Origin: CAZXCK01 sp964639225
GTDB lineage: Bacteria > Chloroflexota > Anaerolineae > Aggregatilineales > Phototrophicaceae
DNA length: 31,218 nucleotides
Reading direction: 5' to 3'
Assembly: GCA_964639225.1 (NCBI GenBank)
Contig: CAZXCK010000038.1
Coordinates: forward strand, 1 to 31,218
Position numbers and translations under genes: made by a program. This document shows positions 7,745 to 15,085 of this stretch, piece after piece; position 1 is the first letter of the stretch, and every line of letters begins with the position of its first letter. Under the pieces are notes generated by a model. That model saw nothing but the letters and a program-made list of their open reading frames with translations, did not search any database and was not told the origin of the DNA.

Positions 7745-7774
7745 ATTATAGCCCATGCCGCCAGAGAGCGTCAA
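7745..7774 (-). promoter_or_regulatory. Strong sigma70-type promoter giving a leaderless transcript
   Basis: On the - strand, -35 TTGACG (7774-7769), an 18-nt spacer and a consensus -10 TATAAT (7750-7745). The -10 ends 6 nt before the ATG at 7738-7736, so the usual start point 7 nt downstream is the A of the ATG. It lies in the 44 nt between the MOSC stop and the DUF2007 start. Confidence 0.75.
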
Positions 7775-7782
7775 AAGTCATG

Positions 7783-8442
7783 TCAGCCGTTATCCTCGCG
7801 TGCAGCCAGCAGCGCCGCCAGCTTTTCCTCTTTTTCCCGCCGGTCGCGGATGGCGATGGGCGCGGCCAGCGCCCGGCGCAGGTCGGCCTCGCTGATCTCA
7901 CGCGCGTAAAACATGCGGAACATCTCGCCGATGGTCAGTGGAGCGCCGGTGTAAGGCTCGTGCGTGATGGTCATCCCGGCACGCACCGGTCCGCCCTCGA
8001 TGACACGGCAGTAAAAGCCGGGCCGCTCCGCCTGCCGAAAACGTTTGACGAACTGCGGATCGCCCATGCGTGCCGCCAGTGTGCCACACGGGATGCGCGG
8101 TGCGGTCACTTCCAGCACTACGCCGTCGATGTGAAAGCGATCGCCGATGCTGACCGGCTCGCTTTCCAGCCCGGTGACTGTCAGGTTTTCGCCGAATGTG
8201 CCCGGTTCCAGCTCATGATTCAGTTGCTGCGCCCACCAGGTGTAATCCGGCTGGGTGTAGATATACACCGCCTGATCGACGCCGCCATGATGTTTGGTAT
8301 CGCTGATGGTGTCGCCGGCCAGTCCGTCGCGGGTGATGAGGACGGCGTCCGCTGCCGGCAGTTTGAAGATGCCGGTCGTGCCGGATTTGCCCGCATTCTC
8401 GATGGCGCGTTCCTTGCCGACGTTGACGCTCAAAAGCTGCAT
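7783..8442 (-). CDS. MOSC domain protein (YiiM-like)
   Basis: A 219-residue cytoplasmic protein of the MOSC family, related to the C-terminal domain of molybdenum cofactor sulfurases and to YiiM. Landmarks are DGLAGD (39-44), KHHGGVDQAVYIY (50-62), the GENLTVTG loop (84-91) and the conserved cysteine of PRIPCGTL (Cys119), expected to handle sulfur or bind the cofactor; a helical C-terminal YiiM-type tail follows (about 170-219). The open frame extends 16 codons upstream, but ATG 8442 has GGAG five nucleotides before it and matches the family N terminus (MQLLSVNVG). It is divergent from the glycosyltransferase gene at 8570. YiiM relatives take part in Moco-dependent reduction of N-hydroxylated compounds; the partner here is unknown. 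Confidence 0.88.
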   Translation of the reverse strand: MQLLSVNVGKERAIENAGKSGTTGIFKLPAADAVLITRDGLAGDTISDTKHHGGVDQAVYIYTQPDYTWWAQQLNHELEPGTFGENLTVTGLESEPVSIGDRFHIDGVVLEVTAPRIPCGTLAARMGDPQFVKRFRQAERPGFYCRVIEGGPVRAGMTITHEPYTGAPLTIGEMFRMFYAREISEADLRRALAAPIAIRDRREKEEKLAALLAAREDNG

Positions 8443-8480
8443 ATGCGCTCCGTTTCTGCTGGATAATGTGCGATGGCCGC

Positions 8481-8489
8481 ATTGTACCA
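8481..8489 (-). promoter_or_regulatory. Extended -10 promoter of the MOSC gene
   Basis: On the - strand TGG-TACAAT (8489-8481) forms an extended -10, with no recognisable -35. The start would fall near 8474, giving a leader of about 32 nt. Confidence 0.5.
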
Positions 8490-8490
8490 T

Positions 8491-8510
8491 TTCCGCGCCG
8501 GGACGCGGAA
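8491..8510. repeat. Perfect inverted repeat between divergent promoters
   Basis: TTCCGCG (8491-8497) and CGCGGAA (8504-8510) flank a 6-nt loop. The repeat lies in the 127-nt divergent region between the MOSC and glycosyltransferase genes, just behind the MOSC -10 and 6 nt before the other -35. The position suits an operator for either promoter; no regulator is identified. Confidence 0.45.
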
Positions 8511-8516
8511 TCTATG

Positions 8517-8545
8517 TGAACACATCTTTACTTTGCCCGTATGAT
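8517..8545 (+). promoter_or_regulatory. Promoter of the GT87-like gene
   Basis: TGAACA (8517-8522), a 17-nt spacer and TATGAT (8540-8545) make a reasonable sigma70-type promoter. The expected start near 8552 leaves about 18 nt before the ATG at 8570, including the strong ribosome-binding site GGGGAGGG (8559-8566). Confidence 0.5.
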
Positions 8546-8569
8546 GGTAGAGACGACAGGGGAGGGATC

Positions 8570-9820
8570 ATGACGGCACTGAACAAACCGCGCGTTAAAT
8601 GGCTGCTGCTGGTGGCCCTGCTGCTGGCGATTCTGGTGGGCAACGTTGTTATCACCCACAATACCCTGACGCGACCGTTCCCCGGCCACAACGATTTCCT
8701 CTCTCGCTGGGAAGGGGCGCGCACGTTCTTCATTGACGGAGACAGCCCTTACAGCGACGAGGCCAGCCTCAATATCCAGCAGCGCATTTACGGGCGTCCG
8801 GTCATCGAAAACGAGGACCCCGGCTTCTTCGCCTATCCGTTTTATACGGTGTTCGTCGTCTGGCCAACGGTCTACATGGATTACGCCTGGGCCTCGGCGC
8901 TGTGGATGGTCCTGCTCGAAGTCTGTCTTGTCGCTGCGCTGCTGCTGATTCTGAACCTCTACCGCTGGCAGCCCGGCCCGCTGCTGTTCGCTGTGCTGAT
9001 GGTCTGGGCGCTGGCCGATTATTACGCGGCGCGCGGTCTGGTGCTGGGGCAGCCCAGCCATGTCGTCTATCTGTTGCAGGTGTTAGCTTTGTGGAGCCTG
9101 TACCATCGGCGCGAGACGCTGGGCGGGGCGGCGCTCGCGCTTTCCACACTCAAGCCGCAGATGGGCTATCTGCTGGTGCCGTTTCTGCTGCTGTGGGCGC
9201 TCCGGCGCCGGCGCTGGCGTTTCGCCGGTGCGTTTGGCGTGACCTTCACCGCGCTGATACTCGTCTCGTTCGCCCTGGAACCCGGCTGGCTGCGCGACTG
9301 GATCGCCCAGGTGCGTCTGTATCCTGAATACACGGCGGCAGCCTATCCCGATACCGGCTCGCCGGTGTGGATTATTGTCCAGCATTACCTGGGGCAGGGC
9401 GCGGCGGTCGAGTGGGCCGTCAATCTGGCCTTTATCGCGCCCATGCTGTGGGCCTGGTACGGCGTTCTGGTCCAGCGCCGCGACGAACGCTTCCTGTGGA
9501 CGGTCATGCTGACGGTGCTGGTAACGCATCTGGTGGCGCTGCGCACGGCCACGCCGCATTTTGTCGTCTTTAACCTGATACTGGTGTTCTACCTGGCCCG
9601 CCTGGACCGTGCGCGTGGGGCACGGGTGACGGTCGCCGTGCTGCTGGCGCTGCTGGTTTTCTCGTGGGTGTTGTTCCTGGTGACAGTCCAGGGCCGGGAC
9701 TCGCTGGAGCATCCCGTGTTGTTCCTGCCGCTGCCGCTGGCGCTGCTGGTTCTGGTATGGCTCACGCGGCGGACATGGTGGCGCAGCGCGCCCGGCCTGG
9801 ATGATATATATGTCGCCTAG
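8570..9820 (+). CDS. GT87-like (DUF2029) membrane glycosyltransferase
   Basis: A 416-residue polytopic membrane protein with roughly 9-10 hydrophobic segments. It resembles the GT87/DUF2029 group of polyprenyl-phosphate-sugar-dependent mannosyltransferases: after the first segment there is an acidic loop (PGHNDFLSRWEGARTF), and a mid-protein LSTLKPQMG motif matches the KP(Q) motif of these enzymes. Expected role: transfer of a sugar from a lipid donor to an extracytoplasmic glycan or protein. ATG 8570 is chosen over the longer open frame because of its strong ribosome-binding site and because the first membrane helix follows at once. Its stop overlaps the stop of the convergent small membrane protein gene. 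It has no linked glycan genes, so the acceptor is unknown. Confidence 0.78.
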   Translation: MTALNKPRVKWLLLVALLLAILVGNVVITHNTLTRPFPGHNDFLSRWEGARTFFIDGDSPYSDEASLNIQQRIYGRPVIENEDPGFFAYPFYTVFVVWPTVYMDYAWASALWMVLLEVCLVAALLLILNLYRWQPGPLLFAVLMVWALADYYAARGLVLGQPSHVVYLLQVLALWSLYHRRETLGGAALALSTLKPQMGYLLVPFLLLWALRRRRWRFAGAFGVTFTALILVSFALEPGWLRDWIAQVRLYPEYTAAAYPDTGSPVWIIVQHYLGQGAAVEWAVNLAFIAPMLWAWYGVLVQRRDERFLWTVMLTVLVTHLVALRTATPHFVVFNLILVFYLARLDRARGARVTVAVLLALLVFSWVLFLVTVQGRDSLEHPVLFLPLPLALLVLVWLTRRTWWRSAPGLDDIYVA

Positions 9821-10329
9821 AACAGCGCCCCGCCGCTGCCGCGCTGTTCGACGGCCCAGTACATGAAGAAATAGGCACCACCCATAATGCCCATCAGAAT
9901 AGCGGGCAGCATGGCTTTCGAGCTTTTGCCTTTCACCGGGCGCAGCATACCGGCGATAATCAGCGGCAGCGTGAACATGCCCACATTGAGCACCAGCACC
10001 GGCAGATCGGTCGGCGCGAGGATGGCGTTAGGGCCAGTTCCCACCAGCAGCTTGGAGACGATCGCCAGGCCCATGACCAGCAGGTTAAGCATCGACGCGA
10101 ACAACTGTTTGTCCGGTATCAGCACCACGTTGATGAGGCCCAGCAGGAAAATCCCGTACAACAGCACATCCCACAGGAGGTCCTGGCCGGAACGCGGACC
10201 CAGCGCCTGGATGATGTCGTTGAAGTCGAGATCGGCGGTTGATTGCGCCTGGACAGGCGTTACCGCCCCCAGGCCGAACACAAAAAACAGGGCGATGAAC
10301 GCCGTCAGCGCAAAATAATGGCGTTGCAT
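9817..10329 (-). CDS. Small membrane protein of unknown function
   Basis: A 170-residue protein I cannot place in a family. It has an apparent signal peptide (about 1-28, ending VQA before QST), a short soluble stretch with FNDIIQALGPRSGQDLLWD, and then about four hydrophobic segments (near 51-70, 77-96, 109-127 and 140-160). GAGGAG sits 9 nt before the ATG, so it is well expressed on paper. The stop codons of this gene and the GT87 gene share the palindrome CTAG at 9817-9820. It is divergent from the YihY gene with a 227-nt gap. No catalytic motif is visible; a small integral membrane protein with no assigned partner. Confidence 0.7.
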   Translation of the reverse strand: MQRHYFALTAFIALFFVFGLGAVTPVQAQSTADLDFNDIIQALGPRSGQDLLWDVLLYGIFLLGLINVVLIPDKQLFASMLNLLVMGLAIVSKLLVGTGPNAILAPTDLPVLVLNVGMFTLPLIIAGMLRPVKGKSSKAMLPAILMGIMGGAYFFMYWAVEQRGSGGALF

Positions 10330-10446
10330 ATCAGGGACTCCTCAAAGCGAAAAATAAGAATCAGCGTTTACAGGTGGCCTGCCAGTGATGGCCATGCCCG
10401 TCTCACTCATCTAATGTTAAACCAACTTTGCCAGCAAAAGCGTATA

Positions 10447-10472
10447 GTCTGTGGCCGCGAAACAGACCACAG
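10447..10472. repeat. Two mutually exclusive hairpins in a divergent intergenic region
   Basis: GTCTG (10447-10451) can pair with CAGAC (10463-10467), and the overlapping CTGTGG (10449-10454) can pair with CCACAG (10467-10472). The element lies upstream of the YihY promoter, in the 227-nt gap shared with the divergent small membrane protein gene. As DNA it could be an operator. No function is assigned. Confidence 0.3.
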
Positions 10473-10514
10473 GATAAGTGCCCGATGTCAGCATCTCCAT
10501 CAGGTGGCACAAGG

Positions 10515-10523
10515 TGATATAAT
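10515..10523 (+). promoter_or_regulatory. Extended -10 promoter of the YihY-family gene
   Basis: TGA-TATAAT (10515-10523) is a consensus extended -10 with no clear -35. The start near 10530 leaves a leader of about 27 nt before ATG 10557. Confidence 0.6.
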
Positions 10524-10556
10524 CATAGCGACTGTTGAACGATATCAAGAGTGACT

Positions 10557-11579
10557 ATGGTGGACTGGAGAGACACACTCGAAATTCGGCGCAGCCAACT
10601 GCGCAGCCAGGCCGGGAGCCTGTGGGAACATCTCCCATTCCGGGGCTGGGGGCAGACGCTGAATCGTTACTGGATGCGCCTGCCAGATACCTGGCGCACG
10701 CTGCCGGCTCACCTGTGGCAGGCGATTATGAACTTCAAGGATTATGGCATGCGCCAGGCGGCGGCCCTGTCTTACTATGCGGTGTTCTCGTTGTTCCCGC
10801 TGACCCTGCTGCTGGCCGTCGCCATTAGCGACATTCTGGGGCCGGCGGTCGCCCAGGAGCAGATTCGCCAGGGGCTGATTCTGTTCCTGCCGGAAGAGAC
10901 GGATACCATCAATCTGCTGCAGGAAAACATCGGTCAGGCGCTGGACCAGAGCCAGACTTTCGGTCTGATCGGTCTGATTGGTCTGAGCTGGTCGGCGCTG
11001 GGGCTGTTCAGCAATCTGACATCGGCGCTGGACCGCGCGTTTCAGGTGCCGGCCAGCCGCAGTATGTGGCGCCAGCGGTTGCTGGCTTTCCTGATGACGC
11101 TGGCGCTCATCGCGCTGATTATCACCTCTTTTATCACATCCGGCGTGCTGCAACTGGTGGACGCCCTGCTGCTGACCAACCCCAGCGTCTGGATTCGAAT
11201 CGGCGTGTTCTTCCTGCCGTTCGGCATTAATCTGGTGATCTTCGTGCTGCTCTTTCGCTATGTGCCAGCGCGCCACGTGAACTGGGACGCTGTGTGGCCG
11301 CCAGCTATTCTGGGGGCTATCGCGTTGGAACTGGCCAAAACGGCGTTCGCTTTCTACCTGGGAAACTTCGCCGATTACCAGTTTGTCTATGGCAGTATCG
11401 CGGCGGTGATCGTACTCATGCTGTGGGCTTATCTGCTGGCGTGTATTTTCCTGATCTGCGCCGAGTTATGTTCGCAGCTCAACCTGTGGCTCATCAACCA
11501 GAACGAGACCCCCCCCGTTCGCATGCTGGCCGACACCAACATGGCGCGCCTGCCGGCAGAAATCCCGCCGCCCACCTGA
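10557..11579 (+). CDS. YihY/virulence factor BrkB family membrane protein (UPF0761)
   Basis: A 340-residue inner-membrane protein with a roughly 60-residue soluble N terminus and six hydrophobic segments. Family landmarks are RQAAALSYYAVFSLFPL at the first membrane segment, then SWSALGLFSNLTSALDRAF, RYVPARHVNWDAVWPPAILGA and the final segment ending with FLICAELCSQLN. The family was once annotated as RNase BN in error; its real function is not established. A GTG lies two codons upstream at 10551, but AAGAG (10547-10551) overlaps it, so ATG 10557 is the start. It stands alone, with about 100 nt before nusB. The C-terminal tail is short and polar. Confidence 0.9.
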   Translation: MVDWRDTLEIRRSQLRSQAGSLWEHLPFRGWGQTLNRYWMRLPDTWRTLPAHLWQAIMNFKDYGMRQAAALSYYAVFSLFPLTLLLAVAISDILGPAVAQEQIRQGLILFLPEETDTINLLQENIGQALDQSQTFGLIGLIGLSWSALGLFSNLTSALDRAFQVPASRSMWRQRLLAFLMTLALIALIITSFITSGVLQLVDALLLTNPSVWIRIGVFFLPFGINLVIFVLLFRYVPARHVNWDAVWPPAILGAIALELAKTAFAFYLGNFADYQFVYGSIAAVIVLMLWAYLLACIFLICAELCSQLNLWLINQNETPPVRMLADTNMARLPAEIPPPT

Positions 11580-11638
11580 TGAGACGTGGCATATCTCAAG
11601 GTTTCTCTGTAGTCAAAAGTGGTCACTTCAGGTAAACT

Positions 11639-11654
11639 GCATATCGAAATATGC
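11639..11654 (+). repeat. Small perfect hairpin in the nusB leader
   Basis: GCATAT (11639-11644) and ATATGC (11649-11654) pair around a CGAA tetraloop, 25 nt before the proposed nusB start. It may be part of the nusB 5' untranslated region; a regulatory role is only possible. Confidence 0.35.
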
Positions 11655-11679
11655 GGTAATTCAGACGAGGTTGCAGCCG

Positions 11680-12273
11680 TTGCATCACGATGCAGATAAG
11701 AATGACCCCCTGCCGGACATCAATCCGGAGGATATCGTCAAGCGCGAAGTTATCGAGCCGCCACCTGCGACCAACGAGCGCAGTATGTCGCGGCGTGTCG
11801 CGCTGCAGGTGCTCTACGAACTGGACACCACCCAGCACCAGGTCGGCGATGTCATCAATGGGCAGGTCAACCAGCAGAGTCTGACACCCAAAACGGTGCG
11901 CTACCTGCGGGATATTGTCCAGGGGGTAATTGACAACCGCCAGCGTCTGGATGCCGTTATTCAGCATTTCGCGCCGGAGTGGCCGCTGAACCAGGTGGCG
12001 ATTATCGACCGTAACATCCTGCGGATGGCGGTTTACGAGTTCACCATCTACCAGCAGACGCCAATGCGCGTCGCTATCAACGAAGCGGTCGAACTGGCGA
12101 AGCTGTTTGGCGCGGAGGGTGCGGCTCGGTTTGTCAATGGGGTGCTGGGCGCTTTGAGCGACCACCCGGAGACCACCCGGGCCATACTGGACGATGCCGC
12201 CTACCAGCCCCACATCGCTGCCCAGGACGCCGCGCCACCCGAACCCGATGACGCCAACGATGTAAGTGAGTAA
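11680..12273 (+). CDS. nusB: Transcription antitermination factor NusB
   Basis: A 197-residue NusB, the protein that with NusE/S10 binds boxA RNA in rRNA antitermination complexes. The helical core begins at SRRVALQVLYELD and continues through HFAPEWPLNQVAIIDRNILRMAVYE and VAINEAVELAKLFG to FVNGVLGAL, all characteristic. The core is preceded by about 36 polar residues and followed by an acidic Pro-rich tail of about 45, so it is longer than usual (about 140-150). The start is uncertain: TTG 11680 lies 9 nt after GAGG (11667-11670), TTG 11671 is too close to it, and ATG 11785 (MSRRVALQ) is the classical NusB start but has only a weak site. It is first in a probable operon with the tat genes, 15 nt before the next ATG. 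Confidence 0.93.
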   Translation: MHHDADKNDPLPDINPEDIVKREVIEPPPATNERSMSRRVALQVLYELDTTQHQVGDVINGQVNQQSLTPKTVRYLRDIVQGVIDNRQRLDAVIQHFAPEWPLNQVAIIDRNILRMAVYEFTIYQQTPMRVAINEAVELAKLFGAEGAARFVNGVLGALSDHPETTRAILDDAAYQPHIAAQDAAPPEPDDANDVSE

Positions 12274-12288
12274 AGCGAGCCGCAGACT

Positions 12289-12801
12289 ATGAACTTTTTT
12301 GGGGTGGGCGCCTTTGAAATTCTCATCATTTTTGTGATTATGCTGGTCGTCGCCGGACCCAAACGTATGGTCCAATGGGCTTACCATCTCGGCCAGTATA
12401 TGACCAAGCTGCGCAACATGTGGGGCGAATTGATGGACGGTGTCCAGAAGGAACTGGACGAGGCCGGTGTGGATATCAAGGTTCCCAAAGACATCCCCAC
12501 CCGCTCAGATATCAACCGGCTGGCCAGCGAAGCCATGAAGCCGCTTCAGGAGCCGATGGAAAAGGCCGTCAGTGATTATCGTTCAGAATTCAAGGATGTG
12601 GAAGGCGCGGTGCGTTCTGTGCGAGATGACACCCAGAATACGATCAAACCATCGGACTGGCTGACCGGCCCTACAGACAGTGCCAGCAAGCCATCTGATG
12701 CAGGCAACACGAAAAAAGACAACGGGTCCGGCGCGACCGGCAGCGATCAATCGTCATTTGGGTCGTGGTCCGATGCTGGCAAGTCCAAGAAAGAGGAGTA
12801 A
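12289..12801 (+). CDS. Sec-independent translocase TatA/TatB-like protein
   Basis: A 170-residue single-span protein of the TatA/B family, which works with TatC to export folded proteins with twin-arginine signals. The N-terminal membrane helix (about 7-24) carries Glu10 at a place like TatB Glu8, followed by the hinge AGPKRM and an amphipathic helix (MVQWAYHLGQYMTKLRNMW). Length, the stretch VQKELDEAGVDIK and the polar, Ser/Asp/Lys-rich C-terminal tail resemble TatB more than TatA. The usual FGP hinge Phe is replaced by Ala. It precedes tatC with a 6-nt gap, which supports the assignment. TatA and TatB cannot be separated with certainty, and a second TatA is probably elsewhere in the genome. 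Confidence 0.87.
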   Translation: MNFFGVGAFEILIIFVIMLVVAGPKRMVQWAYHLGQYMTKLRNMWGELMDGVQKELDEAGVDIKVPKDIPTRSDINRLASEAMKPLQEPMEKAVSDYRSEFKDVEGAVRSVRDDTQNTIKPSDWLTGPTDSASKPSDAGNTKKDNGSGATGSDQSSFGSWSDAGKSKKEE

Positions 12802-12807
12802 GACGGC

Positions 12808-13644
12808 GTGCCGCCCAGACTGAGACTCCCTGGCAGAAAAACCGACACCAGTCGAGAGATTGTCTCCAAAAACCAGTCACCCACCCGGATTGTCGAGCAG
12901 GACACCGAACTGCGCATGGGTTTCTTTCAGCATCTGGAAGAACTGCGCCGCCGGATGTTCTTCAGTCTGCTGGCACTGCTGATCGCCAGTGCGGGCGGTG
13001 TGATACTGGCGCAGTCGGTCCTCAAGCTGTTGATCGAGCCATATTCCTCACTTTATCCAGACGGGCAGGAACTGATTGTGCTGGGGCCGACCGGCGCGGT
13101 AGTCGCGTATTTTCGGGTGGCGCTGCTGATCGGTGGAGTGGTGGCAGTGCCTGTCATCACCTACGAAATCCTGATGTTCATCATGCCCGGACTCACCAAG
13201 CGCGAGCGTCGTTATGTGCTGCTGGCGGTGCCTGCCATTGGATTGTTGTTTCTCACTGGTGTGCTGTTCACCTGGTTTGTGCTGATGCCACCCGCCATCG
13301 CCTTTCTGGAAGGCTTTCAGTCAGACGTGTTTCAGCCTGAATGGACGGCGGAACAGTACCTCAGCTTTGTGACGTCTCTCATGTTCTGGATGGGCGTTTC
13401 GTTTGAGCTTCCGCTGGTGTTCTTCATTCTGTCGCTGCTGGGTATGGTGCGCGCCGGTACGCTGATCAGGGGCTGGCGGCTGGCGATTGTTGGCGCGGCA
13501 GTGGCAGCAGCCATCATCACGCCGACTGTAGACCCCGTCAATATGTTTCTGGTGATGGCTCCACTGCTGACGCTCTATCTGATTAGTGTGGGCATGGTCA
13601 GGCTGGGCACGCGCATCGGCGGCCACGAACCCCGCCGCCGCTGA
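12808..13644 (+). CDS. tatC: Sec-independent protein translocase TatC
   Basis: A 278-residue TatC, the six-helix receptor for twin-arginine signal peptides. The N-terminal signature FFQHLEELRRRM (39-50) precedes the first helix. Two residues key for signal peptide docking appear conserved: the first-periplasmic/cytoplasmic-loop Glu in MPGLTKRERRY (Glu133) and the helix-4 Glu in GVSFELPLVFF (Glu200). ITPTVDPVNMFLVMAPLL marks the last helices. The start is GTG 12808, with AAGAGGAG at 12791-12798. This gives about 36 residues before the conserved region, longer than usual; ATG 12916 (MGFFQHLEEL) is an alternative. It is cotranscribed with the TatA/B-like gene and followed after 1 nt by the phosphodiesterase gene. 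Confidence 0.95.
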   Translation: MPPRLRLPGRKTDTSREIVSKNQSPTRIVEQDTELRMGFFQHLEELRRRMFFSLLALLIASAGGVILAQSVLKLLIEPYSSLYPDGQELIVLGPTGAVVAYFRVALLIGGVVAVPVITYEILMFIMPGLTKRERRYVLLAVPAIGLLFLTGVLFTWFVLMPPAIAFLEGFQSDVFQPEWTAEQYLSFVTSLMFWMGVSFELPLVFFILSLLGMVRAGTLIRGWRLAIVGAAVAAAIITPTVDPVNMFLVMAPLLTLYLISVGMVRLGTRIGGHEPRRR

Positions 13645-13645
13645 T

Positions 13646-15061
13646 ATGTTGCGCTGGCTACGCGGTCGCAGACAGCGGCAGCGCCTGCTGGTGCTGGGGC
13701 TGGATTGCGCCGGGCCGCAGCTCGTCTTTGAGCAATTCCACGAAGACCTGCCCAACTTAAGCCGCCTGATGGCGGCGGGGACGTGGGGCGCGCTGGAGTC
13801 CTGCGTGCCCTGTATCACTGTGCCCGCCTGGAGCAGCATGCTCACTGGTCGTGATCCGGGTGTTCTGGGCGTCTATGGCTTTCGCAATCGCACCCGCTAC
13901 GATTATGACCAGATGGCGGTCGTCAATGGCGCCGCCGTCAGTGAGCCGCGCGTATGGGATTACCTGAGCGCCGCCGGGCGTGAGTCGCTGGTGCTGGCTG
14001 TCCCGCAGACTCACCCGCCGCGTCCGCTGCGCGGTCATCTGGTCAGTGGCTTTCTGACTCCCGGCACGTCCGCTGCCTTTACCTATCCCGCCATCTTCAG
14101 GCAGGAAGTTCTGCGGGTGGCGCCCAACTACACTTTCGACGTGGCCGACTTCCGCACCCGCGACCGCGCTAACCTGCTGCAAAGCCTGCTCGACCTGCGC
14201 CAGCAGCAGTTTGACGTGCTGCTGCATACGCTGCGCAGCAAACCCTGGAGTTTCGCCATCCACGTCGATATCGCCCTGGACCGCATGCAACACGCCTTCT
14301 GGCGCTTTCATGACCCGGACCACCGCCTGCACGAACCCGACTCGCCCTTCCGCCACGCCATCCGCGATTACTACCGCCTGCTCGATTCGCAGATCGGCCA
14401 GCTTATCGAAGCCGCCGGCGACGATACCACCGTGCTGGTCGTCAGCGATCACGGCGTCAAGCGCATGGATGGCGGCATTTGCATCAACGAATGGCTGTGG
14501 CGCGAGGGCTGGCTGGTGCTCAAATCGCCGCCGCCGCCGGGCCAGTTGATTCCGCTGCACCAGGCTGCCGTCGACTGGGAGCGCACACGCGCCTGGGGCG
14601 AGGGCGGTTATTACGGGCGTGTGTTCCTCAACGTGGCCGGGCGCGAACCGCAGGGAGTCATCCCGCCAGACGCCGTGACCGCCGTCCGCGATGAACTGGC
14701 GGACGCCATTCGCGCCATCCCCGGCCCCGACGGCCAGCCGCTGCGCCACCGGGTTATCTTCCCGGAGCAGGTCTACACGCAGACCAACGGCATTCCACCC
14801 GATCTGATGGTCTACTTTGGCGATCTGCACTGGCGCTCGGTGGGCACCCTGGGGCACGGCGCGCATTTTACGCTGGAAAACGATACCGGTCCCGACGACG
14901 CCAACCATGACACACACGGCATTTTCATCCTCTACGAGCCACAGCGTCGCGGCCTGGGCCGGCGCGACGGCCATCAGTTGATGGACATCGCGCCCACCGT
15001 GCTGCATCGCCTGGGTTTGCCTGTTCCGCCTGCTATGCAGGGCCGAATCATCGAGACATAA
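13646..15061 (+). CDS. Alkaline phosphatase superfamily protein (type I phosphodiesterase/nucleotide pyrophosphatase-like)
   Basis: A 471-residue enzyme of the alkaline phosphatase superfamily, close to type I phosphodiesterases / nucleotide pyrophosphatases. Two-metal-site residues are visible: Asp20 in LVLGLDCAG, the nucleophile Thr58 in CITVPAWSSMLTG, Asp212 and His216 in VDIALDRMQHAFW, Asp268-His269 in VVSDHG, and a late His in GHGAHF. There is no signal peptide, so it is likely cytoplasmic. The open frame extends into tatC, but ATG 13646 lies 1 nt after the tatC stop and fits coupled translation. The substrate (nucleotide, phospholipid or other phosphodiester) is not predictable. Similar proteins are common in Chloroflexi and archaea. 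Confidence 0.87.
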   Translation: MLRWLRGRRQRQRLLVLGLDCAGPQLVFEQFHEDLPNLSRLMAAGTWGALESCVPCITVPAWSSMLTGRDPGVLGVYGFRNRTRYDYDQMAVVNGAAVSEPRVWDYLSAAGRESLVLAVPQTHPPRPLRGHLVSGFLTPGTSAAFTYPAIFRQEVLRVAPNYTFDVADFRTRDRANLLQSLLDLRQQQFDVLLHTLRSKPWSFAIHVDIALDRMQHAFWRFHDPDHRLHEPDSPFRHAIRDYYRLLDSQIGQLIEAAGDDTTVLVVSDHGVKRMDGGICINEWLWREGWLVLKSPPPPGQLIPLHQAAVDWERTRAWGEGGYYGRVFLNVAGREPQGVIPPDAVTAVRDELADAIRAIPGPDGQPLRHRVIFPEQVYTQTNGIPPDLMVYFGDLHWRSVGTLGHGAHFTLENDTGPDDANHDTHGIFILYEPQRRGLGRRDGHQLMDIAPTVLHRLGLPVPPAMQGRIIET

Positions 15062-15085
15062 TCCATCACCAAAGGACTTCGCACC

